Positions 1 to 8,922 of a DNA stretch of 64,000 nucleotides are shown piece after piece (position 1 is the stretch's first letter; each line of letters starts with the position of its first letter). The notes beneath the pieces were generated by a model. That model ran no database searches. It was not told the origin of the DNA and was given only the letters and a program-made list of their open reading frames with translations. The stretch is from Shinella sp. PSBB067 (GTDB lineage: Bacteria > Pseudomonadota > Alphaproteobacteria > Rhizobiales > Rhizobiaceae). Location: positions 124,001-188,000 of the forward strand of contig NZ_CP069303.1 of NCBI RefSeq assembly GCF_016839145.1. The letters run 5' to 3'. The translations under genes were made by a program, and so were the position numbers.

Positions 1-26
1 CTCGAACGCAATGGGAGGAACCTGAT

Positions 27-557
27 ATGACGACGATCTACGAGCAGCGCCCGGGGCTTTCCCGCCGCGAGCTTCTGAAGCGCGGCACGATCGGTGCGGC
101 GCTCATCATCACGGGCAAGGCGGTGATCAGCCCCGACAAAGCCTGGGGCATGCAGACGACGGCCCTGAAGCCGGAAACGATGGCGACGCTGATCAGGCTC
201 GCCCGGGATATCTACCCGCACGATACGGTTGCCGACCGCTTCTACGCCATCGCCGTGAAAGGCCACGACGCCAAGGCCGGCACGGACGCCGCACACAAGG
301 AACTGATCGAGGCGGGCATTGCCGATCTCGACAGGCGAGCGGGCGAGGGCGGCTATCGCGGCCTCGGCTGGGAGGATGATCGCGTGAAGATCCTGCGCGA
401 CATCGAGACGACGCCGTTCTTCCAGGCGGTACGCGGCGACCTCGTCGTCTCCTTCTATAACCAGAAGGAGCTCTGGCCGCATTTCGGCTACGAGGGCGAA
501 TCCTATTCCAAGGGCGGTTACATCGCCCGGGGCTTCGACGACATCGAATGGCTTTGA
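27..557 (+). CDS. Tat-exported small subunit of a GMC-type dehydrogenase (gluconate 2-dehydrogenase subunit 3 family)
   Basis: A 176-aa protein with a twin-arginine leader (SRRELLKRG near residue 13, then a hydrophobic stretch ending around AWG). This predicts folded export to the periplasm. The rest resembles the small subunit that accompanies membrane-bound GMC dehydrogenases of the gluconate, sorbitol or fructose type; in these complexes the small subunit provides the Tat signal for the leaderless flavoprotein. The next gene is a GMC flavoprotein with no signal, which fits. The start follows a GGGAGG ribosome site. Only 26 bases precede it, so any upstream partner such as a cytochrome c lies outside the window. 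Substrate unknown. Confidence 0.75.
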   Translation: MTTIYEQRPGLSRRELLKRGTIGAALIITGKAVISPDKAWGMQTTALKPETMATLIRLARDIYPHDTVADRFYAIAVKGHDAKAGTDAAHKELIEAGIADLDRRAGEGGYRGLGWEDDRVKILRDIETTPFFQAVRGDLVVSFYNQKELWPHFGYEGESYSKGGYIARGFDDIEWL

Positions 558-634
558 CGGCGGTCTGACGGAACGCGCCGGAGGAGGCGCGCCCGCGGCC
601 TTGACGCCGACCGCACATGTTTCGGGAGGAAACC

Positions 635-2206
635 ATGGCAGCTCCTTATGATCTCAACGACGACAGCGTGGTCGTCATCATCGGCTCGGGTGCCGGTGGC
701 GGCACGCTGGGCAATGAACTGGCGCAGAAGGGCATCGACGTCGTGGTGCTCGAAGCCGGTGCGCGCATAGAACACGAGGATTTCATCAACGACGAGTGGG
801 ACAGCTTCGCCCAGCTCGCCTGGCTGGACCACCGCACCACCGGCGGCGGCTGGCGCGTCTCGAAGGATTTTCCGAACCTGCCGGCCTGGATTGTCAAGGC
901 CGTGGGCGGCACGACGACGCATTGGGCCGGCGCATCGCTGCGTTTTCAGGAGCACGAGTTCAAGACGCTCACCAACTACGGCAAGGTCGAGGGCGCCAAC
1001 CTGCTCGACTGGCCGGTGACGCTTGCCGAGCTCGAGCCCTACTACGCCAAGGCCGAAGACAAGATGGGCGTGACCCGCACCAACGGCATCGAGGGCCTGC
1101 CCGGAAACAACAACTTCAAGATCCTGAAGGCCGGCGCCGACAAGCTGGGCTACAAGGAATGTCACACCGGCAACATGGCGATCAATTCGGCCGACCGCGA
1201 CGACCGCATGAGCTGTCAGCAGACCGGCTTCTGTTTCCAAGGCTGCAAATGGGGTGCCAAATGGTCGACGCTCTATACGGAAATACCCAAGGGTGAAGCG
1301 ACCGGCAAGCTGGAAGTGCGGCCGAACTCCCACGTCGTCAAGATCGAGCATGATGACAGCGGCAAGGTGACCGCCGTCGTCTATGCCGACAAGGATGGCA
1401 AGCTGCAGAGCCAGAAGGCGCGCATCATCTGCGTCGCCGGCAACTCCATCGAAAGCCCGCGCCTCCTGCTCAATTCCGCATCGAGCAAATACCCGGACGG
1501 GCTTGCCAATTCCTCTGGCCAGGTCGGCAGGAACTACATGCGCCACACGACGGGCTCGGTCTATGCCGTGTTCGAAAAGCCGGTGCATTTCTACCGTGGC
1601 ACCACCATGGCCGGCATCGTGCGCGACGAGGCGAGACACGATCCGTCGCGTGGCTTCGTCGGTGGCTACGAGCTTGAGACGCTGGCGCTTGGCGTGCCCT
1701 TCATGGCGGCCTTCCTCGATCCCGGCGGCTGGGGAAGACCCTTCGCCTCGGCCATGGACAGCTACGCCAACATGGCGGGCCTCTGGATCGTCGGCGAGGA
1801 TATGCCGCAGGAACAGAACGCCGTGAAGCTGCATGGCGAACTGAAGGACAAATACGGTATGCCGATCCCGGACGTCTGGTTCACCGACCATCCCAATGAC
1901 GTCGCCATGCGCAACCACGCCTACAAGCAGGGCGAGGCGCTTTATGCGGCGGTCGGCGCGACACGCAGCTTCCCGACGCCACCCTATCCCTCGACGCACA
2001 ATCTCGGCACCAACCGCATGAGCGAGAAGGCGCGCGACGGTGTCGTCAACAAATGGGGGCAGACGCACGACATCAAGAACCTTTTCGTCTCGGACGGCAG
2101 CCAGTTCACGACCGGGGCGGCGGAAAATCCGACGCTGACCATCGTCACGCTCGCCATCCGCCAGGCCGACTACATCGCCAGGGAGATGGGGGCCGGCTCG
2201 ATCTGA
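635..2206 (+). CDS. GMC family oxidoreductase, large flavoprotein subunit
   Basis: A 523-aa FAD-dependent oxidoreductase. The dinucleotide-binding motif GSGAGG sits at residues 17-22, and the C-terminal block GAAENPTLTIVTLAIRQADY is typical of GMC enzymes. It would oxidise an alcohol, polyol or sugar acid and pass electrons to the respiratory chain. The start at 635 is chosen because a GGGAGG site lies just before it; an in-frame ATG at 617 lacks one. It has no export signal of its own and probably rides to the periplasm with the Tat subunit encoded 77 bases upstream. Family is secure; substrate cannot be read from the sequence. Confidence 0.85.
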   Translation: MAAPYDLNDDSVVVIIGSGAGGGTLGNELAQKGIDVVVLEAGARIEHEDFINDEWDSFAQLAWLDHRTTGGGWRVSKDFPNLPAWIVKAVGGTTTHWAGASLRFQEHEFKTLTNYGKVEGANLLDWPVTLAELEPYYAKAEDKMGVTRTNGIEGLPGNNNFKILKAGADKLGYKECHTGNMAINSADRDDRMSCQQTGFCFQGCKWGAKWSTLYTEIPKGEATGKLEVRPNSHVVKIEHDDSGKVTAVVYADKDGKLQSQKARIICVAGNSIESPRLLLNSASSKYPDGLANSSGQVGRNYMRHTTGSVYAVFEKPVHFYRGTTMAGIVRDEARHDPSRGFVGGYELETLALGVPFMAAFLDPGGWGRPFASAMDSYANMAGLWIVGEDMPQEQNAVKLHGELKDKYGMPIPDVWFTDHPNDVAMRNHAYKQGEALYAAVGATRSFPTPPYPSTHNLGTNRMSEKARDGVVNKWGQTHDIKNLFVSDGSQFTTGAAENPTLTIVTLAIRQADYIAREMGAGSI

Positions 2207-2445
2207 GGTTTGCCGCGATCCTCCCCGGTCGCCTTCGGACGGCCGGTGATCGCGCGGGGCTCCACCGAGCCACGCCACCTCCGGCCGGCCCCGGCCGGCC
2301 ACCTTTTGCCATCGTCAAACAGTGCGGACATGAACGCTATCGCCGTCCCCGCCTGCCTTTCGCTTCCCCCTGCCGACGAACGATTTAAGCTTGCTTTGAG
2401 CGCAAGTTAAAGATGACCGCGTGCCCTGCAACCAAATCAGCAAGC

Positions 2446-2480
2446 AAAAGCTCCGAGAGCCGAAAGGTCTCGGGGCTTTT
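2446..2480. terminator. Bidirectional intrinsic terminator between convergent genes
   Basis: A 13-bp stem (AAAAGC, T, CCGAGA paired with TCTCGG, G, GCTTTT; one T-G wobble) around a 9-base loop. The A-run on one side and T-run on the other give a U-tract in both directions. It lies in the 355-base gap between the GMC gene (plus) and the RidA gene (minus), where I see no gene. Confidence 0.8.
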
Positions 2481-2561
2481 GACGTTGTATGGAGCCGAAA
2501 AATATCGGACGCGTCAGGGTGCTGTCTGGCCATTCGGGGCGACGGCTGCGCTCGAAATCCT

Positions 2562-2951
2562 TCAAACGGCGGATTTCACCGCCATCGCCGTCACCTCGAC
2601 GCGCATGCCTTCGATGGCGAGGGCGCTGATGCCGACGGCGCAGCGGACCGGGTAGGGCTTCTTGAAGAAGCGGCAATAGACGTCGTTGAAACCGGGGCGG
2701 TCGGCCATGTCGGTCAGGTAGATCGTGAGATGCAGCACATCCTCGAGGCGGCTTCCGGCCTTTTCGAGGGAGGCCTTGAGGCTGGCGAGCGTGCATTCGC
2801 TTTGCGCGGTGATGTCGCCGAGCTCGATCGAGCCGTCCGGGCGCAGGGGGATCTGCGTCGTCACGAGCAGGTTTCCGATGCCGGATACATCCGAGGAGAT
2901 GGATTCCTCGTCGCTGTCGGGGATGAAGAAGGCGGCTGTGGTCTGGGTCAT
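2562..2951 (-). CDS. RidA family (YjgF/YER057c/UK114) imine/enamine deaminase
   Basis: A 129-aa protein of the small RidA family, with the usual length and the C-terminal segment RCAVGISALAIEGMRVEVTA that contains the family's conserved Arg. RidA proteins hydrolyse reactive imines and enamines made by amino-acid enzymes. The next gene downstream on the same strand start-to-end order is a DadA-like amine oxidase (start 4237, stop 2981), which would produce an imine; the two genes are 29 bases apart. The start at 2951 has an upstream AAGGAGACACC-type ribosome site. Probably the last gene of the 8877-2562 minus-strand set. Confidence 0.85.
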   Translation of the reverse strand: MTQTTAAFFIPDSDEESISSDVSGIGNLLVTTQIPLRPDGSIELGDITAQSECTLASLKASLEKAGSRLEDVLHLTIYLTDMADRPGFNDVYCRFFKKPYPVRCAVGISALAIEGMRVEVTAMAVKSAV

Positions 2952-2980
2952 CTTGGTGTCTCCTTGAGAGTGGGGAAGGG

Positions 2981-4237
2981 TCAGCGCCGGGGCGATAAGG
3001 CCTGAAGCAGGGCGGGCTCGGCGGTTCCGGCCATCATCTCGGCGACGACGGTGCCCGTCGCCGGGCCGAGGCTGAGGCCGAGCATGTTGTGGCCGGCGGC
3101 GATGAAGGTGCGTTCCCGGCCGGGCACCTTGCCGATGAAGGGGGCGCCGTCCGGGGTCATCGGGCGCGGGCCGACCCATTCGTCCTCGCTCGCCTCCCAG
3201 TCGATGCCCTGGAAATAGGGGGCCGCGGCGGCCTTGATCGCCGCGATGCGGCGGGGGTTGAAACGGTCGTAAGTGCCGTCGAATTCCATCGTCCCGGCGA
3301 ACCGCAGGCGGCCTTCGCCGAGCGGCGTGGCGCCGGCATGGGCGTCGCCCAGCGCGATCGCCCTTTGCGGCACGACGGCGGGCCGGACGGTGAAGCTGTA
3401 ACCCTTGCCGGGCACGAGGGGGAGATCAAGGCCGATCCGCCGCGCGAGGTCGCGCGACCAGGCACCGGCGGCAAGCAGGCATTTGTCCGCTTTCACCTCG
3501 CGCGCTCCGGCAATCACCCGCACGACGCGTCCATCCTCTACGATATCGGTGACGGCCGCGTCCTCGAGGATTTCCACGCCCTTGGCGCGCACGGCGGCGA
3601 TGAGCTCGTCCACCGTGACGGAAGGATTGGTGAAGGCTTCGCCCTGCTGCACGAAGCCCGCGCGGGCGGCACCCGCCAGAGCCGGCTCGAAAGCCCTCAG
3701 TTCACCGTCTTCCATCAATGGGCCCGGCGGCGGGCCGAGGCCGCGGCCGGCAAGGTCCGCAAGAAGGGCCCGGTCGGCGAGCGCCGCTTCCTTCGAGGCG
3801 AAGGCCCTGAGGATGCCGATCGGCGCGATGCGGGTCCCGACGCCTTTTTCCTTGAGGTCCCGGTAGAGCGTCTCCGTCCGGCGGTTCAGGAAATCGAGCC
3901 GCGCGAGGTTCTCGCGGAAGGCCTGTTCGGAGCATTGCCGAGCAAAACCGTAGAGAAAGCCGGCATTCTCCAGCAATGAGGACGGTTTGACGAAGAAGGG
4001 GCTGGTGCGGGAGAACAGCGTGCGCAGCGTATGGCCGAGCACGCCGGGGCCGGCGAGCGGCGTGCATTCCGTCCAGACGATGAGCCCGCCATTGCCGCGC
4101 GCCGCTCCGGATCCCGGCTGCTTGCGCTCCACGATGACGACGCTAGCGCCGCGCTCGGCCAGATAATAGGCGCTGAAAAGGCCGATGAGGCCACCGCCGA
4201 CAATGGCGATCCGTTGACCGTCGAGAATGTCTGCCAT
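2981..4237 (-). CDS. FAD-dependent D-amino-acid dehydrogenase / amine oxidase (DadA-like, DAO fold)
   Basis: A 418-aa flavoprotein of the DAO superfamily. The N-terminal Rossmann motif GGGLIG (14-19) is followed by an acidic strand end (VVIVERK). The C-terminus has the flavin-contacting segment GPRPMTPDGAPFIG and AAGHNMLGLSLGPATG, typical of DadA-like dehydrogenases. It would oxidise a D-amino or imino acid to the imine and pass electrons to quinone. It starts directly next to the stop of the ABC ATPase gene, so it is co-transcribed with the importer that likely supplies its substrate; RidA follows. Exact substrate unknown. Confidence 0.85.
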   Translation of the reverse strand: MADILDGQRIAIVGGGLIGLFSAYYLAERGASVVIVERKQPGSGAARGNGGLIVWTECTPLAGPGVLGHTLRTLFSRTSPFFVKPSSLLENAGFLYGFARQCSEQAFRENLARLDFLNRRTETLYRDLKEKGVGTRIAPIGILRAFASKEAALADRALLADLAGRGLGPPPGPLMEDGELRAFEPALAGAARAGFVQQGEAFTNPSVTVDELIAAVRAKGVEILEDAAVTDIVEDGRVVRVIAGAREVKADKCLLAAGAWSRDLARRIGLDLPLVPGKGYSFTVRPAVVPQRAIALGDAHAGATPLGEGRLRFAGTMEFDGTYDRFNPRRIAAIKAAAAPYFQGIDWEASEDEWVGPRPMTPDGAPFIGKVPGRERTFIAAGHNMLGLSLGPATGTVVAEMMAGTAEPALLQALSPRR

Positions 4238-4996
4238 TCAGATGCTCTTTCCAAGGAAAGCGGCGGTGCGCGGGTCGGACGGGGTGTCCAGCACGGTGCG
4301 CGGTGCGCCTTGCTCGATGATGCGGCCGCCCGCCAGCACGACGACGCGGTCCGCGACGTCCCGGGCGAAGGCCATTTCGTGGGTGACGACGATCATCGTC
4401 ATGCCGGTATCGGCAAGCTCGCGCATGACGCCGAGGACTTCGCCGACAAGCTGCGGGTCGAGCGCGGAGGTCGGTTCGTCGAAGAGCATCAGCTTCGGCC
4501 TCATGGCAAGGGCGCGGGCAATCGCCACGCGCTGCTGCTGGCCGCCGGAAAGTTGGCGCGGATAGCTCGGACCGCGCCCCTTGAGGCCGACCCGTTCCAG
4601 AAGGGCCTCCGCCTCCGCCGCGGCCGTGGCGGCATTCACGCCGAGAACCCGGCGCGGGCCGAGCATGATGTTTTCCGCCGCCGTCAGGTGCGGGAAGAGA
4701 TTGAAGCTCTGGAAGACCATGCCGGTCTGCCGGCGGCCGGCGCTGATCGCGGCCTCCTTCAACTCGTGCAGCCGCCCGTTGCGCTCCTCGTAGCCGACGA
4801 GCTTGCCGTCGACATGGATGCGCCCGGCGTCGATGCGTTCGAGATGGTTGATGCAGCGCAGGAAGGTCGACTTGCCCGAGCCGGACGGGCCGAGCAGGCA
4901 GACGACCTCGCCCTTTTCCACCGTGAGCGAGATGTCGTGCAGCACTTCGAGGCTGCCATAAGTCTTGTGGACATGTTCGGCGCGCAGGAGGCTCAT
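4238..4996 (-). CDS. Polar amino-acid ABC transporter ATP-binding protein
   Basis: A 252-aa ATPase of the GlnQ/HisP type. Walker A is GPSGSGKST (36-44), the signature is LSGGQ (149-153), Walker B is LMLFDEP (169-175) and the switch His is H206. It energises the adjacent permease. The start at 4996 overlaps the permease stop by four bases (ATGA), and its own stop abuts the oxidase gene, so importer and oxidase form one operon. A 20-residue insertion around 70-90, before the Q-loop, is common in this subfamily. Confidence 0.93.
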   Translation of the reverse strand: MSLLRAEHVHKTYGSLEVLHDISLTVEKGEVVCLLGPSGSGKSTFLRCINHLERIDAGRIHVDGKLVGYEERNGRLHELKEAAISAGRRQTGMVFQSFNLFPHLTAAENIMLGPRRVLGVNAATAAAEAEALLERVGLKGRGPSYPRQLSGGQQQRVAIARALAMRPKLMLFDEPTSALDPQLVGEVLGVMRELADTGMTMIVVTHEMAFARDVADRVVVLAGGRIIEQGAPRTVLDTPSDPRTAAFLGKSI

Positions 4997-5967
4997 TGGT
5001 GCGCTCCCCCGCCCATCCGGCGGCCGGTCCGGCCGAAGAGGGCACGAAGCAGGGGCGCGATGCCGGCGCGCGCGGGGCGGCGCGCGCCGCGGTCGAAGAA
5101 CCGTTCGAGATAGCCCTGGGCCACGGTGGCGAAGGTGGTCATGACGAGATACCAGATGCTCGCGACGATGAGCAGCTCGATGGTCAGGAAGTTCATGGCG
5201 TAGATCTGCTGGACCGAGGTGAGCAGTTCCTGCGCCGAGATGACGGAGACCAGCGAGGTGTTCTTGAGCATGCCGATCAGTTCGTTGCCGGTCGGCGGGA
5301 TGATGGTGCGCACGGCCTGCGGCAGGATGACGTAGCGCATCGACTGGCCATGGGTGAGGCCGATGGCGGCCGCTGCTTCCGACTGGCCGCGGTCGATGGA
5401 GATGATGCCGGCCCGCACGATTTCCGACATATAGGCGGCCTCGTTCAGCCCCAGCGCGATGACGGCGGCGATCAGCGGCGTGATGACCACGTTGGTCTCC
5501 ACCTTGATGCCGATGTCGGTCCAGGGAATGCCGAGGAAGATGTCCGGGAAAATGAGGCCGATATTGAACCAGAAGATGATCTGGATGAGAGCCGGCGTGC
5601 CGCGGAACAGCCAGATATAGGCGCCCGCGACGGATTTCAGCACGGGATTGGGCGAGATGGTCATCGTGGCGAGGATGATCCCGCCGACGATGCCGATCGC
5701 CTGCGCGGCGAAGGTGAGGACGATGGTCAGCCAGAGGCCGTTCAGCACCGCCTCGGCGGTGAGATATTCCGCCACCGCCGGCCATTGGATATGCGGGGAT
5801 TCGACGAAGGCGCGAGCCAGGAGGGCGACGAGGACGAGGCAGACGATCGCGCTCGCCCAGCGTCCCGGATAGCGGGCCGGAACGGCCTCCACCGGCAGAA
5901 GCGGGGTGGAAGGAAGCGGCGTGCCGCTTCCTTCGTCCTGCCCGTGCCCTGCCGCGCCGGGGCTCAT
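4993..5967 (-). CDS. Polar amino-acid ABC transporter permease (HisM/GlnP family)
   Basis: A 324-aa inner-membrane permease, longer than the usual 220-250 aa because of a roughly 40-residue N-terminal cytoplasmic extension and a basic C-terminal tail. Several hydrophobic helices and the EAA-loop segment EAAAAIGLTHGQSMRYVILP mark the binding-protein-dependent permease fold. A single permease gene is present, so the transporter is probably a homodimer. It overlaps the binding-protein gene upstream (ATGA at 5964-5967) and the ATPase gene downstream (ATGA at 4993-4996), showing tight translational coupling. Confidence 0.92.
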   Translation of the reverse strand: MSPGAAGHGQDEGSGTPLPSTPLLPVEAVPARYPGRWASAIVCLVLVALLARAFVESPHIQWPAVAEYLTAEAVLNGLWLTIVLTFAAQAIGIVGGIILATMTISPNPVLKSVAGAYIWLFRGTPALIQIIFWFNIGLIFPDIFLGIPWTDIGIKVETNVVITPLIAAVIALGLNEAAYMSEIVRAGIISIDRGQSEAAAAIGLTHGQSMRYVILPQAVRTIIPPTGNELIGMLKNTSLVSVISAQELLTSVQQIYAMNFLTIELLIVASIWYLVMTTFATVAQGYLERFFDRGARRPARAGIAPLLRALFGRTGRRMGGGAHQ

Positions 5968-6863
5968 TGCGCGTCCTGCTTGCCGCCGGCATTGACGGTG
6001 ATGGCGGTCAGCGCCTCGCCGCCCACGCCATACTTGTCCAGGATGGCCTTGTAGGCGCCGTCGGCGATCATGTCGGAGAGTACCAGCGCGACGGCGTCGG
6101 TCAGCGGCTTGTTGCGCTTGGCGACGACCATGCCGTAGAGCGCCTTGGTCGGGGCGAAGTCCGGCAGGACGTTCCGGTAGTGGGTCCTGCCCTGCTCGGT
6201 CGAGGCTTCGTAGGCGGACGAGATCGAGTCCATCGCGTGTGCGTCGACGCGCTTGCTGCGCAGAGCGAGCAGCCCGGCATTGTCGTCGGGGAACGGGTTG
6301 ACTGTCGTGCCGGCCGTGCCCTTGGCGGTGCATTCCTTCGCCAGCTCGCTGGCGATGCGAGAGGCGTCGGTGCCCTTGGCCGCGCTCAGCCGCTTGCCGC
6401 ACAGGTCGAGATTGGTCCGGTAGTCGGCCGTGTCCGTATTGGCGACGACGACGGAAACGCCGGTCGTCATGTAGTCGACGAAGTCCGCCTGCTTCTGGCG
6501 CTCGGGGAAGTCGCCGACCGATGCGGCGATCATCTCGAAGCGGCCGCTGTTGAGCGCCGGAATGAGGCCGTCCCAGTTCATGTTGACGAATTCGACCTTG
6601 AGGCCGATGCGGGTCGCGATCTCGCTCGCAAGGTCGACGTCCACGCCGGTCGGTGTCTTGCCGTCGTCGGCGAAGAATTCCATCGGCGGGTAGGGCAGGT
6701 TGGTCCCGACCCGCAGGACGCCCCGTTCCTTTATCTCTGCCGGCACCTGCGCGGCGGCTTCGGCATTGACGCCGGCGGCGGCCGCGATGGTGGCCGGCGC
6801 AAGGCCGATGGCGAGGGCCGTGGCGCTGGCCGCCAGGGTCATGCGGATCGTTCGTTTCATCAT
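5964..6863 (-). CDS. Polar amino-acid ABC transporter substrate-binding protein (SBP family 3)
   Basis: A 299-aa periplasmic binding protein. A Sec signal peptide spans about residues 1-29 and is followed by the typical start GVLRVGTNLPYPPMEF and the segment PTGVDVDLASEIATRIGL of family 3 binding proteins. It captures a polar amino acid or derivative for the permease encoded next. Two Cys (in NLDLCGKR and AKECTAK) could form the disulfide seen in some members. A GGAGAGCATG ribosome site precedes the start. The gene follows the GntR gene by 25 bases on the same strand. Confidence 0.92.
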   Translation of the reverse strand: MMKRTIRMTLAASATALAIGLAPATIAAAAGVNAEAAAQVPAEIKERGVLRVGTNLPYPPMEFFADDGKTPTGVDVDLASEIATRIGLKVEFVNMNWDGLIPALNSGRFEMIAASVGDFPERQKQADFVDYMTTGVSVVVANTDTADYRTNLDLCGKRLSAAKGTDASRIASELAKECTAKGTAGTTVNPFPDDNAGLLALRSKRVDAHAMDSISSAYEASTEQGRTHYRNVLPDFAPTKALYGMVVAKRNKPLTDAVALVLSDMIADGAYKAILDKYGVGGEALTAITVNAGGKQDAQ

Positions 6864-6888
6864 GCTCTCCTCCCGATGATTGAACTTC

Positions 6889-7614
6889 TCACGGCTCGGC
6901 GGGCCCGGCGAGACTGTGCCGCTCGCTCCAGGACTTGCCGATATTGACGATGGTGGACCGCAGGTGCCCGCGCAGCGCGGCCGCGCTCGCCGCGGGATCG
7001 CGCCGGGTGATGGCGGCAGCGATATCGCTGTGCTGCGACAGGGTGCCGGCCCGGTCCGGCCGGCGGCGCGAGGAGATGAACCGCGCCCGCCAGAGCCGGG
7101 CGTTGTATTGCCGGTGCGTCTCCATCAGCGGCGCATTGCGGCTCGCCTCGACGATGGTGCGGTGAAAGGCCATGTCGGTGCGGAAGAAGTCGAGCGGCTC
7201 CATCGTGTCGCTTCCGGCGAGCATGGTCTCGTTGAGGTCGTTGATGCGCGCGATCTCCGCATTCGTCGCGTGGACGCAGGCAAGTTCGCCGCACAGGCCC
7301 TCCAGTGCGCCGAGCACGGTCAGGTGCTGCTCCAGTTCGTCGAGCGAGGGATCGGCGACCCGCACGCGGCGCGTGGCGGTGAACTCCACCAGCCCCTCGA
7401 TCTCGAGCAGCCGCAGGGCCTCGCGCATGGGCGTGCGGCTGATCCCGAGCGCGTCGGAAAGCTCCCGCTCGGGGATCGCGGCGCCGGCGCCGATCTTTTC
7501 AAGGAGGATCAGCTCGCGCAGCCTGTCGGCGGCCTCCTTGGCGAGGCTGTCGCGCTTGGGCAAGGGTGCGATCTCATCGGACCAATCGTTCTGCTGTTCG
7601 ATCTGGCTATTCAT
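6889..7614 (-). CDS. GntR family transcriptional regulator, FCD (FadR-like) subfamily
   Basis: A 241-aa regulator. The N-terminal winged helix (about 28-95) includes ERELSDALGISRTPMREALR, the usual GntR recognition helix. The C-terminal all-helical FCD domain contains DMAFHRTIVEAS and HSDIAAAI, whose acid and His residues normally bind a metal and a carboxylate ligand. It lies between the importer genes and the enolase-superfamily gene, all on the minus strand, and is the obvious candidate to bind the palindrome at 8907-8922 upstream of 8877. Likely ligand: the imported acid or a catabolite. Confidence 0.88.
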   Translation of the reverse strand: MNSQIEQQNDWSDEIAPLPKRDSLAKEAADRLRELILLEKIGAGAAIPERELSDALGISRTPMREALRLLEIEGLVEFTATRRVRVADPSLDELEQHLTVLGALEGLCGELACVHATNAEIARINDLNETMLAGSDTMEPLDFFRTDMAFHRTIVEASRNAPLMETHRQYNARLWRARFISSRRRPDRAGTLSQHSDIAAAITRRDPAASAAALRGHLRSTIVNIGKSWSERHSLAGPAEP

Positions 7615-7704
7615 CGGCCGGCCTCCTGCGGTTTGTCCGAGGAGAGTTATGCCGCACCGTGGCGGTGCGGCAAAATCCGGCGCCGGTGAATATCCGTGCG
7701 CGCG

Positions 7705-8877
7705 TCATTCGGCGACCTCGAAATGCGCGAGGTGCTCGTCGCTGATCTCGATGCCGAGGCCCGGGCGGGTCTCGTCGAGATCGAGGAAGCCGTCCTTCGC
7801 CGCGGGGTCGCCCTTGAAGATATAGTAGAAGAGCTCGTTTCCGACCTCGACGTCATGGACCGGGAAATGTTCGGCGATCGGGCAGTTCGCGTTGGCCATG
7901 GTCAGGTGATAGTTGTGCATCTGCCCGGCATGCGGCACGACGGGCACCTGATGGGCTTCCGCGAGCGCATTGATCTTCTGCGCCGCCGTTATGCCGCCGA
8001 CGCGGTTCGTATCGTACTGCACGACGGAAACCGCCTTCATGTCGAGAAGCTGGCGGAAGCCGAAGAGCGTGAACTCGTGCTCGCCGCCCGAAATGGGGAT
8101 AGGTCCCCGGTTGAGCTCGGCATAGCCGTGAAGGTCGTCGGCGATGACCGGCTCCTCCAGCCAGCGCGGCTCCAGCCGTCCGAGCTTGGGCAGCATGCGG
8201 CGCGTATAGTCGAGGTTCCAGCCCATGTAGCATTCCAGCATCAGGTCGCGGTTCCAGCCGATCACCTCGCGAACCGCTTCGGCCCGCTTCAGGTTCTCGC
8301 GCATGCCGGCCATGCCGTCCTTCGGGCCGAAGCCGAAGCGGGACTTGACGGCGCTGTAGCCCGCATCCACGGCGGCCTGCGCCTCGCGCTGCATCGCCTC
8401 GATGCCATCGGCGTAGAGCTTGGAATAATAGACCGGGATCTTTTCCTTGGTGCGTCCGCCGAGCAGCTTGAAGACCGGCTTTCCGGTCAGCTTGCCCATG
8501 AGATCCCAGATCGCGATGTCGACGGCGCTGATCGCCGTCATGCCGACGCCCTTGCGGCCCCAGGCAAGCGAGCGGCGATACATCTTCTCCCAGAGATAGG
8601 CGTAGTCGAACGGATCCTCGCCGATGACGAGCGGAGCATAGTAGCCGTCGATCGCCTTCTTGACCAAGTCCGGCACCAGGGCCGCATTGCCGATGCCGAT
8701 CTCGCCCGTATCGGCCTCCACCTCGCAGGTCAGCCATTGATGAAAGCGAAAGCTCCCCATGGCATCGCCGCGCTCGTAGAGGACGTCGCTGGCATTGGTG
8801 CAGAAATGCGGCTGCGGCGGCACGACCGGCCCCTTCCAGCTCCAAACTCTTGTTCTTACGCGTACGATCCTGGTCAC
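7705..8877 (-). CDS. Mandelate racemase/muconate lactonizing (enolase) superfamily dehydratase, rhamnonate-dehydratase-like
   Basis: A 390-aa enolase-superfamily protein with the capping domain then a TIM barrel. Visible metal ligands are E215 (MLECYMGW), E241 or E242 (WLEEPV) and E266 (SGGEHEF). H316 (VPHAGQM) with D289 (QYDTN) forms the His-Asp dyad of the rhamnonate/mandelate branch; K178 and R180 occupy the position of the second-strand base. The arrangement GEH followed by PHAGQ resembles L-rhamnonate dehydratase, so abstraction of an alpha proton from an acid sugar or similar carboxylate is expected. Neighbouring amino-acid transport genes make a plain sugar-acid role uncertain. Confidence 0.8.
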   Translation of the reverse strand: MTRIVRVRTRVWSWKGPVVPPQPHFCTNASDVLYERGDAMGSFRFHQWLTCEVEADTGEIGIGNAALVPDLVKKAIDGYYAPLVIGEDPFDYAYLWEKMYRRSLAWGRKGVGMTAISAVDIAIWDLMGKLTGKPVFKLLGGRTKEKIPVYYSKLYADGIEAMQREAQAAVDAGYSAVKSRFGFGPKDGMAGMRENLKRAEAVREVIGWNRDLMLECYMGWNLDYTRRMLPKLGRLEPRWLEEPVIADDLHGYAELNRGPIPISGGEHEFTLFGFRQLLDMKAVSVVQYDTNRVGGITAAQKINALAEAHQVPVVPHAGQMHNYHLTMANANCPIAEHFPVHDVEVGNELFYYIFKGDPAAKDGFLDLDETRPGLGIEISDEHLAHFEVAE

Positions 8878-8906
8878 GGCCTGCTCATGCTTTTATTGAA
8901 TTCAGG

Positions 8907-8922
8907 ATTTGGTATACCAAAT
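8907..8922. promoter_or_regulatory. Perfect 16-bp palindromic operator for an FCD-type GntR regulator
   Basis: ATTTGGTATACCAAAT is a perfect palindrome with the TGGT/ACCA core typical of FCD-GntR operators. It lies 30-45 bases upstream of the start of the enolase-superfamily gene (8877, minus), in the promoter position. The GntR encoded at 6889-7614 is the likely ligand-responsive repressor. Confidence 0.7.

Noticed and set aside
518..2302. 594-aa open frame antisense to the GMC gene
   Set aside because: GC-rich antisense shadow; no family resemblance, no ribosome site, and the plus-strand gene is a clear GMC enzyme.
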